This document shows, piece after piece, positions 17,232-26,027 of a DNA stretch of 64,000 nucleotides (its first letter is position 1; each line of letters starts with the position of its first letter). The stretch lies in assembly GCF_004348545.1 (NCBI RefSeq), contig NZ_SMKL01000028.1:1-64000 (forward strand), in the 5' to 3' direction. The notes beneath the pieces are model-generated. The model was not told the origin of the DNA. It searched no databases and saw only the letters and a list, made by a program, of their open reading frames with translations. Origin of the DNA: Jiangella ureilytica (GTDB taxonomy: Bacteria > Actinomycetota > Actinomycetes > Jiangellales > Jiangellaceae). The translations under genes were made by a program, and so were the position numbers.

Positions 17232-19571
17232 CTACCGGCCGGGTCCGACGATGACCCGGACCGGGATGGAGGTGCTCGGTGCGTGGGCGAGGTCGCCGCC
17301 GTACACGGCGACCAGGGTGTACCGGCCCGGCCCACCCACGTCGGCGGCGCTGACGGTGACGACGGCGGCACCGTCGGCCAGGTCCCCCGTGGCGACGGCG
17401 GCGCCCGGCGCGCCGTCCGGCCCGATCCGGTGCAGGGTGACGGTGCCCTGCGGTTCCCCGGGCGGGCTGTCCACCCGCACGGTGACCGCCGCCGGGCCGC
17501 CGGGTGAGGCGGGCCGCAGCCCCGTCGACGCCGTGGTCGAGGTCGGCGCCGGCGCGATGTCCGGCTCGACCCGCAGCAGCGCCCCGCCGCTGCCCCAGTA
17601 CGCGCGGTCCGACCCGTCGAAGGCGAGCGTCCGGTAGTAGCCGCTGCCCGGCGTCGCCACCGTCTCGACGGTGTCGGTACCGGCCGGGATGCGGACGATC
17701 GCGCTGCCGGTGTGGCCGTACAGGTCGCCGCCCGGCCCGTCGATCAGGCCCAGCAGCTGGCCGCCCGGGAACGCACCCAGCACGGTCACCGCCCCCGAGA
17801 CGGGGTTCATCCGGAACCAGGTCCCGTCCGCCGACCCGTACAAGGTCCCGTCGGCGGCGGTCTCCAGCGTGAGGATCCGGGTGGCGCCGGGCACCGGCAC
17901 GACGGAGGCGAGCACCGTCCCGTCGTCCGGGTCGACGGTGAGCACCCGCGCGTCGCCGCCGGCGTCGGTGTCGTCCCCGTAGCGGGTCGTGCCGCCGTAG
18001 ATGACGCCGTCGCCGGCCGCGACCGCGAAGAAGTGCTGGTCACCGGCGAGTCCGCGGAACGACTCGACCGCGTACGTCACCGGGTCGATCGCCGTCAGCG
18101 CACCCCGCAGCGCGCCGTAGGCGGCCGACGACGCGACCCAGACCCGCCCGTCGGGACCGACCTCCATGTCCCAGGGCCGGTACTGGTTGTCGCCGACGGG
18201 GCCCAGGTCGCGCGGGTTGGACGTCGCCGAGCTGCCCGGGTTCCACGGCTGCGCGGGATCGAACACGGTGACCACGTTGCTGATGTACGAGCCGATGAAG
18301 ATCTTGCCGCCGGTCGTCGCCATCGACAGGATCTCGCCGGTGCGGCCGGGCGCGACGTTGCCGTAGACGGTGGTGTCGCCGCTGTCGGGGTCGTAGCCGA
18401 ACAGCGCGTTCGTCTCGTACGTGCCGCCATAGATCGACCCGTCCGGCCCGTCGACCAGGGCCGTGATGTTCGTCGGGTTCCCGGGCAGCCCGAGCTGGTG
18501 GGTCCAGACCTCGCCGGTCGCCGGGTTCCAGCGCCCGAGCAGCCCGTTGCTGCCGACGCTGGTGAACCACTGCTGCCCGCCGATGGTCACCGGCCACATC
18601 CGCGCCGCGGAGACGAACGACGGCGGCGTCCCGGTGTCGGTGGTGGCGAGCGTGTCGCCGTCGACGGCGATGATGCTGGTGCCGCCCGCTCCGGTCCCGG
18701 TCGCGTAGAAGTCGTCCGGGTCGGCACCGCCCTGCGGCGCGAAGCCCATGCCGGTGATGCCCGGCACCTCGGCGTCGAACGTCATGGTGGCGGCGTCGAA
18801 CCGGATGATCCGCGAGTCCGGCGTCACCAGCTGCACGTACACCCAGTCGCCGATGCGCAGCGAGTTGTAGGCGAACGAGTAGTGCTGGTACTGCGTCGGC
18901 AGCACCTCCTGCGCCGCGCCGGTGGCGATGTCGACGACGAGCACGCTCGCGTCGGTGCCCTGCGCGACGACCAGCCGGTTCGCATCGAGCACCGTCAGGC
19001 CCTTGGGGTAGGTGCGGGTGGCGACGACGAGCCGGACGGCGCCGGTGACGGGGTCGTACTCGTAGACGCCGGCGCCCGAGTGCACGCCGCAGTAGACCTT
19101 GCCGGTGTACTCCGAGACCGTGATGCCGAAGCACATGATGCCGGTCGGCATCGTCGCCACCAGCGACACGGTGTCGGCGACGGGGTCGTACTCCCAGAGC
19201 TGCGACGCGCTGGAGGAGTTGAGCGGGCCGAGGAAGACGTGCCCGTTCGGCGCCGCGGCGACGTGGTAGCCGCCCCACGCGCCGGGCATCGGCAGCTCGG
19301 TCCGGACGTCGCCGGTCTCGGGGTCGACGCCGAAGAAGGTGACGGCGTCGCTGGGCGCGTTGTAGGTGCTGCCGTAGAGCGTCGGGTCGCCGTTGGCGTC
19401 GTCGGCGAGGACGGTGTCGAGGACGAGGTAGGTGGAGATCGGGATGCCGAGGTTCTCGACCACGCCGGGATCGACGGTGTCCGCATGCGGCGCCGCCGCG
19501 GCGGGCGCGAGCAACGCCGCCGAGGCGGTCGCCACGAGGGCGGAGAGGAATCGTGCGCGCAGGAAGGGCAT
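17232..19571 (-). CDS. Secreted beta-propeller protein with C-terminal Ig-like domain
   Basis: This 779-aa protein has a signal peptide (MPFLRARFLSALVATASAALLAP). Its propeller core is parallel along its whole length to the 673-aa protein at 10769-12790: both start NLGIPIS/DLGVPIS, have LYGSTY, TFFGVDPETG, PMPGAWGGYH, and end with a YYRTLAFDGS and YWGSG blade. Residues ~680-779 add a Big_3-type Ig-like domain (TVTLHRIGPDGAPG, RYTLVAVYGGDLAHAPS). A candidate promoter on the - strand is TTGCCG (19648-19653) and TAGGTT (19626-19631) with a 16-base spacer. The gene lies 23 bases from the BNR-like gene and probably heads a shared transcript. The enzymatic role is unknown. Confidence 0.75.
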   Translation of the reverse strand: MPFLRARFLSALVATASAALLAPAAAAPHADTVDPGVVENLGIPISTYLVLDTVLADDANGDPTLYGSTYNAPSDAVTFFGVDPETGDVRTELPMPGAWGGYHVAAAPNGHVFLGPLNSSSASQLWEYDPVADTVSLVATMPTGIMCFGITVSEYTGKVYCGVHSGAGVYEYDPVTGAVRLVVATRTYPKGLTVLDANRLVVAQGTDASVLVVDIATGAAQEVLPTQYQHYSFAYNSLRIGDWVYVQLVTPDSRIIRFDAATMTFDAEVPGITGMGFAPQGGADPDDFYATGTGAGGTSIIAVDGDTLATTDTGTPPSFVSAARMWPVTIGGQQWFTSVGSNGLLGRWNPATGEVWTHQLGLPGNPTNITALVDGPDGSIYGGTYETNALFGYDPDSGDTTVYGNVAPGRTGEILSMATTGGKIFIGSYISNVVTVFDPAQPWNPGSSATSNPRDLGPVGDNQYRPWDMEVGPDGRVWVASSAAYGALRGALTAIDPVTYAVESFRGLAGDQHFFAVAAGDGVIYGGTTRYGDDTDAGGDARVLTVDPDDGTVLASVVPVPGATRILTLETAADGTLYGSADGTWFRMNPVSGAVTVLGAFPGGQLLGLIDGPGGDLYGHTGSAIVRIPAGTDTVETVATPGSGYYRTLAFDGSDRAYWGSGGALLRVEPDIAPAPTSTTASTGLRPASPGGPAAVTVRVDSPPGEPQGTVTLHRIGPDGAPGAAVATGDLADGAAVVTVSAADVGGPGRYTLVAVYGGDLAHAPSTSIPVRVIVGPGR

Positions 19572-19698
19572 GAGTGCTCCTGACGGCCGGGGGACGATTC
19601 GGATGAAGCCAGGACGCTTGCCGCGAACCTAGGCGCGCGGCCGGCGGCGGCAACAGCCGGATAGTTGCCCGGCGGACCGGAGACTTGCCCCGTTGGTC

Positions 19699-20589
19699 TC
19701 AGGACGTGCCGAAGAACCGCGTCCAGTTCTCGTGCACGATCCGGTCCTGCTCGTCGACGGGCAGTGTCGGCAGCGGCGTGCCGGCCACGACGTCGTTCAC
19801 CCGGCGCAGCCCTTCCAGCGTCTGCGCGACGGTCGCGCTCGGGAAGTCCGACGCGAACAGCAGCTTGCCCGTCACCCCGTACTCGAACGCCGTCGTCATC
19901 GCGTGCCAGAACCGGTACGGCCGGTAGTGCAGCGCGGAGATGTCGGCATAGACGTTCGGCGCCTTGCGCATCAGCGCGACGACGTCCTCCTCCCACGGGT
20001 GCCCGAGGTGCGCAATGATCACCCGCAGCGACGGGAACCGCATGACCAGGCGCTCCAGCAGCAGTGGCTGCGCGTACTCCAGCCGCGCCGTCGTCGGGAA
20101 CGTGGTGCCCTGGTGCACGATCACCGGCAGGTCGTGGCGCTCGCAGTACTCGAACACGCCCCACAGCGACGGGTCGCGCGGATCCCAGTGCTGGTAGGTC
20201 GGGCCGACCTTGAGCCCGCGCAGGCCGAGGTCCTCGACGCAGCGGACCAGCTCGTCCAGCGCCCCGGCCTCCCCCGGGTTGACCGACGCCCATCCCTCCA
20301 GCCGGTCCGGATGCTCCCGGACATAGCCGGCGATGACGTCGTTGGGCACGTCGAAGCCGGTCGGCCGGGCGGCGAGCCCGAAGACGACGACGCGGTCGGC
20401 CTGCTGGGCGGCCTCCCAGTGCTCGGCCGGCGTGGAGTCGTAGCAGTGCAGGTCGAGGTGGGCGGCGTTGGTGAGCCCGCCGCTGCGCTCGAGCTTGACC
20501 AGCTTCGCCGCCAGCGCCTCGCCCGCCGTCTGCTCGCTGATGTGGTCGGGGTACCACATGACGTGCGTGTGGACGTCGACGACGGACAT
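19699..20589 (-). CDS. Amidohydrolase_2 family metal-dependent hydrolase
   Basis: This 296-aa TIM-barrel hydrolase has an intact ligand set: Asp5, His7 and His9 (VVDVHTHV), HQGTTFP around residue 160, IIAHLGHPWEED around residue 200, and ASDFPSA around residue 245. These match ACMSD/gamma-resorcylate decarboxylase-type enzymes and sugar-lactone hydrolases. The ATG at 20589 overlaps the stop of the upstream AraC regulator by one base, so regulator and enzyme are one unit. Confidence 0.88.
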   Translation of the reverse strand: MSVVDVHTHVMWYPDHISEQTAGEALAAKLVKLERSGGLTNAAHLDLHCYDSTPAEHWEAAQQADRVVVFGLAARPTGFDVPNDVIAGYVREHPDRLEGWASVNPGEAGALDELVRCVEDLGLRGLKVGPTYQHWDPRDPSLWGVFEYCERHDLPVIVHQGTTFPTTARLEYAQPLLLERLVMRFPSLRVIIAHLGHPWEEDVVALMRKAPNVYADISALHYRPYRFWHAMTTAFEYGVTGKLLFASDFPSATVAQTLEGLRRVNDVVAGTPLPTLPVDEQDRIVHENWTRFFGTS

Positions 20590-21782
20590 CAGCCCACCGC
20601 TCGCAGCACCGGCGTCGTGACCTGCCGCCGGTACTCGCTGGGCGTCACGTGGAAGGTGCGCTTGAACAGCTCGCGGAACCGCTTGGGCGCCTGGTAGCCG
20701 ACCTGCTCGGCGACCAGCTCGACCGGCAGCTCGGTCTCGGCGAGCAGCCGCCGCCCGTGCCGCATGCGCACCGCCGTCAGGTACTTGAGGAAGGTCGTCC
20801 CGAGCTCGCGCTGGAACAGGTGGCTGATGTAGTACGGGCTGACGAAGACCGCCTCGCTGACGGTGACCAGCCGCAGGTCGTCTGCGTAGTGGTCCTGGAT
20901 GTAGCGCTCGACGACGGCGAGCACGTGCCGGGCCGGCGACGGCGCCGCGTGCGACGCGACGATGCGCGGCAGCAGCTGCTCGAGCCAGAGCACCAGGTAC
21001 GAGCGGTCGTGGATGTCGTACATCTCGACCACCTCGTTGAGCGGAAGCCGCGCGCAAGCCGCGATCCAGTCGGTGGACCCGTCGGACAGCCGCCGCTGGC
21101 CGGCCACCTCCAGCGCGTACAGCACCTCGGCGGCCAGCCACTCGCGCAGCACGTCGGGGGTGACGCCGTCGACGGCGCTGACCCGGTCGATCCACGAGCG
21201 CAGCGTGGCGACCGCGCCGGCCGCGTCGCCGCGCCGGATGCACTGCGCCAGCCGCTCCTCGACGCGGTCGGGCACCGGCACCGGCCCGGCCGCGCCGCCA
21301 CGCGCGGACCGCACCTCGGCCAGGTCGTACACCGCGTCGCCGCCGCTGACGAGCTTGTGGTCCAGCGCCGACACCGCCTCGGCCGTCGCCGCCTCGACCC
21401 TGGCCGTCCCCGCGTGCGGCCGGCTGATGCCCACCGTCACGGCCACCCCGCAGGCGGCCGTGACGCGGTCGCGCACGAGCGCGGCGAACCGGCGCCCGGT
21501 GGCCCGCAGCTCGGTCGCGTCGGCCCCGTGGAAGGTCACCATCCACGCGTCCGGCGGGACGGCGACGACCGGGCCGTGCTGGTCCGGCGCATAGCTCGCG
21601 GCGCACCGTTCGACGGCGGCCGCCGCGCTCTCGAGCATGCCCTCGGCCCACTCGTCGCTCCGGGCCAGCCGGCTGACCTCGAAGTCGTCGACGTCGGCCA
21701 GGACGACGAGCACGTGGCCCTCGTCGCTGTCCTGCTCCTGCACGGCGATCGGCTGGCCGAGAACGGTCGCACGGTGTCGCAT
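20589..21782 (-). CDS. AraC family transcriptional regulator with GGDEF-like N-terminal region
   Basis: This 397-aa protein starts at ATG 21782, with AGGAG just upstream; a longer in-frame reading lacks a good ribosome site. The N-terminal ~140 residues have the pattern LVVLADVDDFEVSRL and CGVAVTVGISRPHAG, similar to the degenerate cyclase-like modules of YesN-type regulators. The metal/GTP signature itself is absent. A helical middle region follows. The last ~100 residues form the double helix-turn-helix, with FVSPYYISHLFQRELGTTF and AEQVGYQAPKRFRELFKRTF. It probably controls its own operon and the divergent operon starting at 21901, separated by 118 bases. Confidence 0.88.
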   Translation of the reverse strand: MRHRATVLGQPIAVQEQDSDEGHVLVVLADVDDFEVSRLARSDEWAEGMLESAAAAVERCAASYAPDQHGPVVAVPPDAWMVTFHGADATELRATGRRFAALVRDRVTAACGVAVTVGISRPHAGTARVEAATAEAVSALDHKLVSGGDAVYDLAEVRSARGGAAGPVPVPDRVEERLAQCIRRGDAAGAVATLRSWIDRVSAVDGVTPDVLREWLAAEVLYALEVAGQRRLSDGSTDWIAACARLPLNEVVEMYDIHDRSYLVLWLEQLLPRIVASHAAPSPARHVLAVVERYIQDHYADDLRLVTVSEAVFVSPYYISHLFQRELGTTFLKYLTAVRMRHGRRLLAETELPVELVAEQVGYQAPKRFRELFKRTFHVTPSEYRRQVTTPVLRAVG

Positions 21783-21847
21783 GGCTCCTCCAGTGATCGG
21801 CTCGCCCCGCGGGGCCGGCCGTGGCCGACGCGAAGCAGGCTGTTCAG

Positions 21848-21873
21848 TACCAGCTGATGTCTGATATACCAGA
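21848..21873. promoter_or_regulatory. Candidate operator for the GntR/FCD or AraC regulator
   Basis: TCTGATATACCAGA (21860-21873) is a near-palindrome of the CTGGTATACCAG type seen for FadR-subfamily GntR repressors. TACCAG also occurs as a direct repeat at 21848-21853 and 21867-21872. The site is 28 bases before the GTG of the aldolase gene, where a repressor would block the operon promoter. The operon's own GntR/FCD protein (25332) is the likely binder. Confidence 0.5.
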
Positions 21874-21900
21874 GCTCTCCCTCCGTGGAAAGGCCAATCC

Positions 21901-22818
21901 GTGGACCTGCAGACCTTGCGCACCTCGCTGCGCGGCGTCCTCGCCTTCACCCCGACGTGCCTGCGCGACGACGGCTCCCTCGACCTCGACAGCCAGCGCG
22001 GCCACGCGGCCTTCCTCGCCGGTAGCGGCGTCGGGGCGGTCGTGGTCTGCGGCGGTGTCGGCGAGTTCTACGCCGTCGACGAGTCCGAGTACGCCGACCT
22101 GGTCCGCGAGACCGTCGACGCGGTCGGTGGCCGGATCCCGGTGCTGGCCGGTGTCGGGCACGCCACCGCCATCGCGACCCGGCTGGCCCGCATCGCGGCC
22201 GCCGCCGGGGCCGACGGGCTCATGGTCAACCCGCTGTACTTCGTGACGCCCGACGCCGACGGCATGGTCCGCCACTACCGCGAGATCGGCGCGGCGTCCG
22301 GGCTCGGGCTCATCGTGTTCAGCACCGACGGCACCGTGTACGACGAGGCCGACCTCGAGCGGCTGGCCGAGGTCGAGGCCGCCGTCGCCGTCAAGGACGA
22401 GGCCGGTGACCAGGCGCTGTTCGCCCGATGCGTCGACCGCCTCGGCGACCGGTACGTGTGGATCAACGGCATGGCCGAGCTGCCCGCCGTCGACTACGCC
22501 CGCATGGGTGCCGTCGCGATGACCTCAGGCTTGGTCAACCTGGACCCGAACGTGGCGCTGGACGTGTGGGCGGCCGCCCTGGCCGGCGACGCCGACCGGC
22601 ACGCGGCGCTGGTGCGCGAGCGGATCGCCCCGATCGCCGCCCTGCGCACCGCCAGGCCCGGCTACCACATCACCGTCATCAAAGAGGCCATGCACCTGCT
22701 CGGCCGGTGCGGGCCTGTGGTCCGGCTGCCGCTGCTGCCGCTGCGTCCCGAGGAGCGCGCCGCGCTGGCCGAGCACCTGGACCGCTGCGGCTACCGGCGT
22801 CCGGAACCCGTCGGCTGA
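21901..22818 (+). CDS. Dihydrodipicolinate synthase/N-acetylneuraminate lyase superfamily aldolase or dehydratase (KdgD-like)
   Basis: This 305-aa class I aldolase-fold protein has the phosphate/carboxylate loop CGGVGEFYAVDESEY (residues 50-64) and the Schiff-base Lys165 in AVAVKDEAGD. The GVGEF loop is closest to 5-dehydro-4-deoxyglucarate dehydratase (KdgD) and to 2-keto-3-deoxy-sugar-acid aldolases. The conserved catalytic Tyr of the IVYN motif appears as Phe140 in GLIVFSTDG, which is unusual. It is the first gene of a six-gene operon. A role in splitting or dehydrating a deoxy-keto sugar acid is likely; the exact reaction is open. Confidence 0.85.
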   Translation: MDLQTLRTSLRGVLAFTPTCLRDDGSLDLDSQRGHAAFLAGSGVGAVVVCGGVGEFYAVDESEYADLVRETVDAVGGRIPVLAGVGHATAIATRLARIAAAAGADGLMVNPLYFVTPDADGMVRHYREIGAASGLGLIVFSTDGTVYDEADLERLAEVEAAVAVKDEAGDQALFARCVDRLGDRYVWINGMAELPAVDYARMGAVAMTSGLVNLDPNVALDVWAAALAGDADRHAALVRERIAPIAALRTARPGYHITVIKEAMHLLGRCGPVVRLPLLPLRPEERAALAEHLDRCGYRRPEPVG

Positions 22819-22820
22819 CG

Positions 22821-23561
22821 ATGAGCGTGATCGACGCGCATGTCGCTGCCGGGGACCTGCCGGACCTGCCCACCCTGGGCGTGGACGACCTGCTGCGCAC
22901 GCTGGACGACGTCGGCGTCGAGCGCGCCGTCGTGGGCCCGGTGGGCCGCTGGGTCGCCGTCGACAACGAGGACGGCAACCGGACGCTGGCCGGCTGGGTC
23001 GGCGCGCACCCGCACCGGCTCGCGTGGTGGGCGACGGTGAACCCGTGGTACGGCCGCGACCGCGCCGGCGCCGAGCTGCGCCGGGCGTTCGCCGACGGCG
23101 CGTGCGGGCTGAAGCTGGTCCCGTCGGTGCAGGGGTTCGGGCTGCTGTCGCCGCTGCTCGAGCCGGTCCTCGACGTCGTCGAGGAGCACGGCCGGCCGGT
23201 CTACGTCGTCACCGGCGTGCCGGTCGCGAGCGAGCCCCTGCAGCTGGCCGAGCTGGCGCTGCGCCGGCCCGGGCTGAGGTTCGTGATGGGCCGGTCCGGG
23301 CGCACCGACTTCTCCCTCGACCTGTTGCCGGCGCTGACGACCGGGCCGAACCTGGTCGCCGAGACGGCGTACAACGGCGCCGCGCTGATCACCCGCCTGG
23401 TCGCCGAGCTCGGGCCCGGGCGGGTGCTGTTCAGCACCGACGCGCCGTTCAACGACGCGCGGCTGGAGCTGGAGCGGGTCGGCCGCGCCGGGCTGACCGA
23501 CGCTGATCGGGCGGCCGTGCTGGGCGGTTCGGCCACGGCGGTGCTGGGGGCGACGTGGTGA
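22821..23561 (+). CDS. Amidohydrolase-like TIM-barrel protein lacking metal ligands
   Basis: This 246-aa protein starts at ATG 22821, two bases after the aldolase stop. It follows the amidohydrolase_2 plan but has lost ligands: IDAHVAAGD keeps only the first His of DxHxH, VVTGVPV has no His at the end of strand 5, and FVMGRSG replaces the usual AHLG. The final Asp remains (FSTDAPF). It overlaps the next, intact amidohydrolase by GTGA. A pseudo-enzyme that pairs with the next protein is a reasonable reading; a different metal-independent chemistry is also possible. Confidence 0.78.
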   Translation: MSVIDAHVAAGDLPDLPTLGVDDLLRTLDDVGVERAVVGPVGRWVAVDNEDGNRTLAGWVGAHPHRLAWWATVNPWYGRDRAGAELRRAFADGACGLKLVPSVQGFGLLSPLLEPVLDVVEEHGRPVYVVTGVPVASEPLQLAELALRRPGLRFVMGRSGRTDFSLDLLPALTTGPNLVAETAYNGAALITRLVAELGPGRVLFSTDAPFNDARLELERVGRAGLTDADRAAVLGGSATAVLGATW

Positions 23562-24310
23562 GGTTCGTCGACATGCACACGCACCTGCCGGCCCTGGCGT
23601 CGCCGGAGTGGGCCTCCTGGCGGCAGGCCGGCGTGCTGGCCGCCATGGACCGCCACGGCGTCAGCCGGGCCGCGGTGATGACGCTGGACGGGCTCGGGTA
23701 CGACGCGCCGGCCGGCAACGACGTGGTCGCGCAGGCGTGCGCGGGGTCGGGCGGACGGCTGATCCCGCTCGGCACCGTCGACCCGCGCCGCCCGGACGCC
23801 GCCGCCGAGGTGCACCGCTGCGCCGATCGCGGCTTCCGCGCGCTCAAGCTGCACCCGTGGATGCAGGGGTTCTCGCCGCTGGAGCCGTACATGGACCCGG
23901 TCGCCGAGGCGGCCATCGAGCACGGGCTGCCGCTCGTCGTCCACGACGGCACCCCTCCGTACGCGTCGCCGCTGCAGATCGCCCGGCTGGCCGGCCGGTT
24001 CCCCGAGCTGAGGGTGGTGCTGGCGCACGGCGGGCTGTTCGACCTGTGGGAGGACGCCGTGGCCGCGGCGCTGCGGTACCCGAACGTGCACGTCACGATG
24101 TGCGGCACGGCGCCGGGCGCGATCTTCCGCCGGATCGTCGCGCAGGTGCCGGTCGAGAAGCTGAGCCTGGGCACCGACAGCGGCTTCGGCGACCCGGACC
24201 TCCCTCGCCACCGACTGTCCGTCCACCGTGCGATCCTGGCGGAGCTGCCCGGCGACGACGCCGCCGCGCTGGCCCACCGCAATGCCGAACGACTCCTGGG
24301 GCTGCCGTGA
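23558..24310 (+). CDS. Amidohydrolase_2 family metal-dependent hydrolase
   Basis: I chose GTG 23558, which gives the GTGA overlap and 250 aa; GTG 23555 would add one residue. The ligand set is complete: VDMHTH at residues 4-9, LVVHDGTPPYASP, VVLAHGGLFDLWEDA and LGTDSGFGDP. The protein resembles TatD-like and ACMSD-like hydrolases. Its position directly after a ligand-less paralogue and before a Gfo/Idh/MocA dehydrogenase suggests lactone or amide hydrolysis in one pathway. Confidence 0.87.
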   Translation: MRFVDMHTHLPALASPEWASWRQAGVLAAMDRHGVSRAAVMTLDGLGYDAPAGNDVVAQACAGSGGRLIPLGTVDPRRPDAAAEVHRCADRGFRALKLHPWMQGFSPLEPYMDPVAEAAIEHGLPLVVHDGTPPYASPLQIARLAGRFPELRVVLAHGGLFDLWEDAVAAALRYPNVHVTMCGTAPGAIFRRIVAQVPVEKLSLGTDSGFGDPDLPRHRLSVHRAILAELPGDDAAALAHRNAERLLGLP

Positions 24311-25335
24311 CCGATTCCGCCCGACCCTTGCGCGTGGTCCAGGTGGGCTGCGGCGACATCGCGACGACCGGGCACCTGCCGGCGCTGGACCGCTCCCCCG
24401 ACGTCGAGCTGGTCGCCGTCGTCGACGTGGCCGCGCCGCACCGCGAGGCCGCCGCCGCGACCTACGGCGTCCCCGCATGGCCGTCGCTCGAGCCGGCGCC
24501 GGCCGCCGCCGCGGGCGCCGAGGCCGCCGTCGTCGCCGTCCCCCCGCATGTCGCGCCGTCGCTGACGGTGGCCGCGATCGAGGCCGGGCTGGACGTGCTC
24601 TGCGAGAAGCCCATGGCCGTCGACCTCGCGTCGGCGCAACGGGTGCACGATGCCGGACGACGGGCCGGGCGGATCGTCCAGATCGGGTTCAAGAACCGGT
24701 TCTCGCCGCTGGTCAGAGCCGCGCGGCGGTGGCTCGACGACGGCCTGATCGGCTCGCCCGTCGTCTACACGCTCGGCGGGTTCGACGAGCGCTACGACGC
24801 CGCCGACTCCGTCCACGTCGGGCGCATCCAGGAGTTCCTCGCGCACGGCCCGTCATACCTGCACGAGGGCGCGCACCTGGCCGACTATCTCGCCTACCTG
24901 ACCGGGGCCGCGCCGGTGTCGGTGCGGGCCGCGGGCGTACGCTCGCAGCCCTCGTTCCACGGCGAGAACTTCGTGTCCGCGCTGGTCGACTACGACAACG
25001 GCGACGTCGCCCGCATGGAGGTGGGCTGGTTCTTCCCCACCTCGCCGGCGGGCGAGTTCCGCATTCTCGGCCCGCGCGGCGTCGCGCTGATCGACCGCCC
25101 GGAGCAGGTCGCGACGCTCACGACCCGCACCGAGGACGGGACGCTGCGGACCGAGGAGGTCCGGTTCGAGCGGCCGTGGAACGACGAGTGCTTCGACCGG
25201 CAACTGGCGCACTTCGTCTCGTGCGTGCGCACCCGGACGGAGCCGGAGACGTCGACGGCGGCGGGCCTGGCCTCGCTGCGGCTCGGGGCCGCCGTCACCG
25301 AGGCACTGCGCGAAAGGGCGGTGGTCCGGTGGTGA
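24307..25335 (+). CDS. Gfo/Idh/MocA family oxidoreductase
   Basis: This 342-aa protein has a GTG start overlapping the upstream stop by four bases. The Rossmann motif is VVQVGCGDIATTGHLPAL (residues 10-27), EKP is at 100-102, and the substrate-side helix is HEGAHLADYLAYLTG near residue 195. It is only distantly similar to the family member at 829-1863, so the two probably act on different intermediates. It overlaps the GntR gene by GTGA. Confidence 0.92.
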   Translation: MTDSARPLRVVQVGCGDIATTGHLPALDRSPDVELVAVVDVAAPHREAAAATYGVPAWPSLEPAPAAAAGAEAAVVAVPPHVAPSLTVAAIEAGLDVLCEKPMAVDLASAQRVHDAGRRAGRIVQIGFKNRFSPLVRAARRWLDDGLIGSPVVYTLGGFDERYDAADSVHVGRIQEFLAHGPSYLHEGAHLADYLAYLTGAAPVSVRAAGVRSQPSFHGENFVSALVDYDNGDVARMEVGWFFPTSPAGEFRILGPRGVALIDRPEQVATLTTRTEDGTLRTEEVRFERPWNDECFDRQLAHFVSCVRTRTEPETSTAAGLASLRLGAAVTEALRERAVVRW

Positions 25336-26027
25336 CCGACCAGCAGCCGCGGCTGCCGCTGATCCGCGAGGCGCCGCTGATCCGCGACCAGGTGTACCAG
25401 GTGCTGCTCACGAAGATCATCAGCGGCGACCTGGCGCCCGGCGACAAGATCACCGAACGGGTGACGGCCGGCGAGCTGGGCATCAGCACCACGCCGGTCA
25501 AGGAGGCGCTGCGCCGGCTCGAGAACGAGGGCTTCGTGCGCACCATCCCGCGCCGCGGCATCGTCGTGGGTGAGAACGCCCTCACCTCGTTCGAGCAGGT
25601 CATCACCGTGCGGGCCTGGCTGGAAGGACTGGCCGCGCGGCTGTGCGCCGTCCGGGTCGCCGCCGGCGAGCTCGACGACGTCAGCGCGCTGACCGGCCCG
25701 CTGGCACTGATGAAGGACCCGATCCTGCGGCCGGTCGACGAGATCGTCGAGATCAACGCGAACTTCCACGACGCCATCCGCGAGTTGTCCGGCAACCGGG
25801 TGATCGTGCAGTTCGTGGGGACGCTGCTGGGCGTCGACGCCGCCGTGCGCAAGCGCGCCCTCTCCGATCCCGACGAGCTGCAGCGCGGCAACGCCGAGCA
25901 CATCGACGTCGGCGACGCGATCCTCGACGGCGACGCCGATCGCGCCGAGGCGCTGATGCGCAGCCACGTGCTGCGGTCGGGCGACCACACGCTGCACGCC
26001 CACCCGGCCGAAGGGCCGGTCTCGTGA
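25332..26027 (+). CDS. GntR family transcriptional regulator, FadR/FCD type
   Basis: This 231-aa protein has an N-terminal winged helix (LRDQVYQVLLTKIISGDLAPG-like, with LGISTTPVKEALRRLENEG as recognition helix, residues ~50-68). An all-helical FCD effector domain follows, with the metal-site residues in NANFHDAIRELSGN (Asp/His) and HIDVGDAILDGDADRAEALMRSHV. Effectors of this class are usually carboxylated sugar acids or organic acids, which fits an operon for sugar-acid breakdown. It is encoded inside the operon it probably controls, overlapping both neighbours by four bases. Confidence 0.92.
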   Translation: MTDQQPRLPLIREAPLIRDQVYQVLLTKIISGDLAPGDKITERVTAGELGISTTPVKEALRRLENEGFVRTIPRRGIVVGENALTSFEQVITVRAWLEGLAARLCAVRVAAGELDDVSALTGPLALMKDPILRPVDEIVEINANFHDAIRELSGNRVIVQFVGTLLGVDAAVRKRALSDPDELQRGNAEHIDVGDAILDGDADRAEALMRSHVLRSGDHTLHAHPAEGPVS

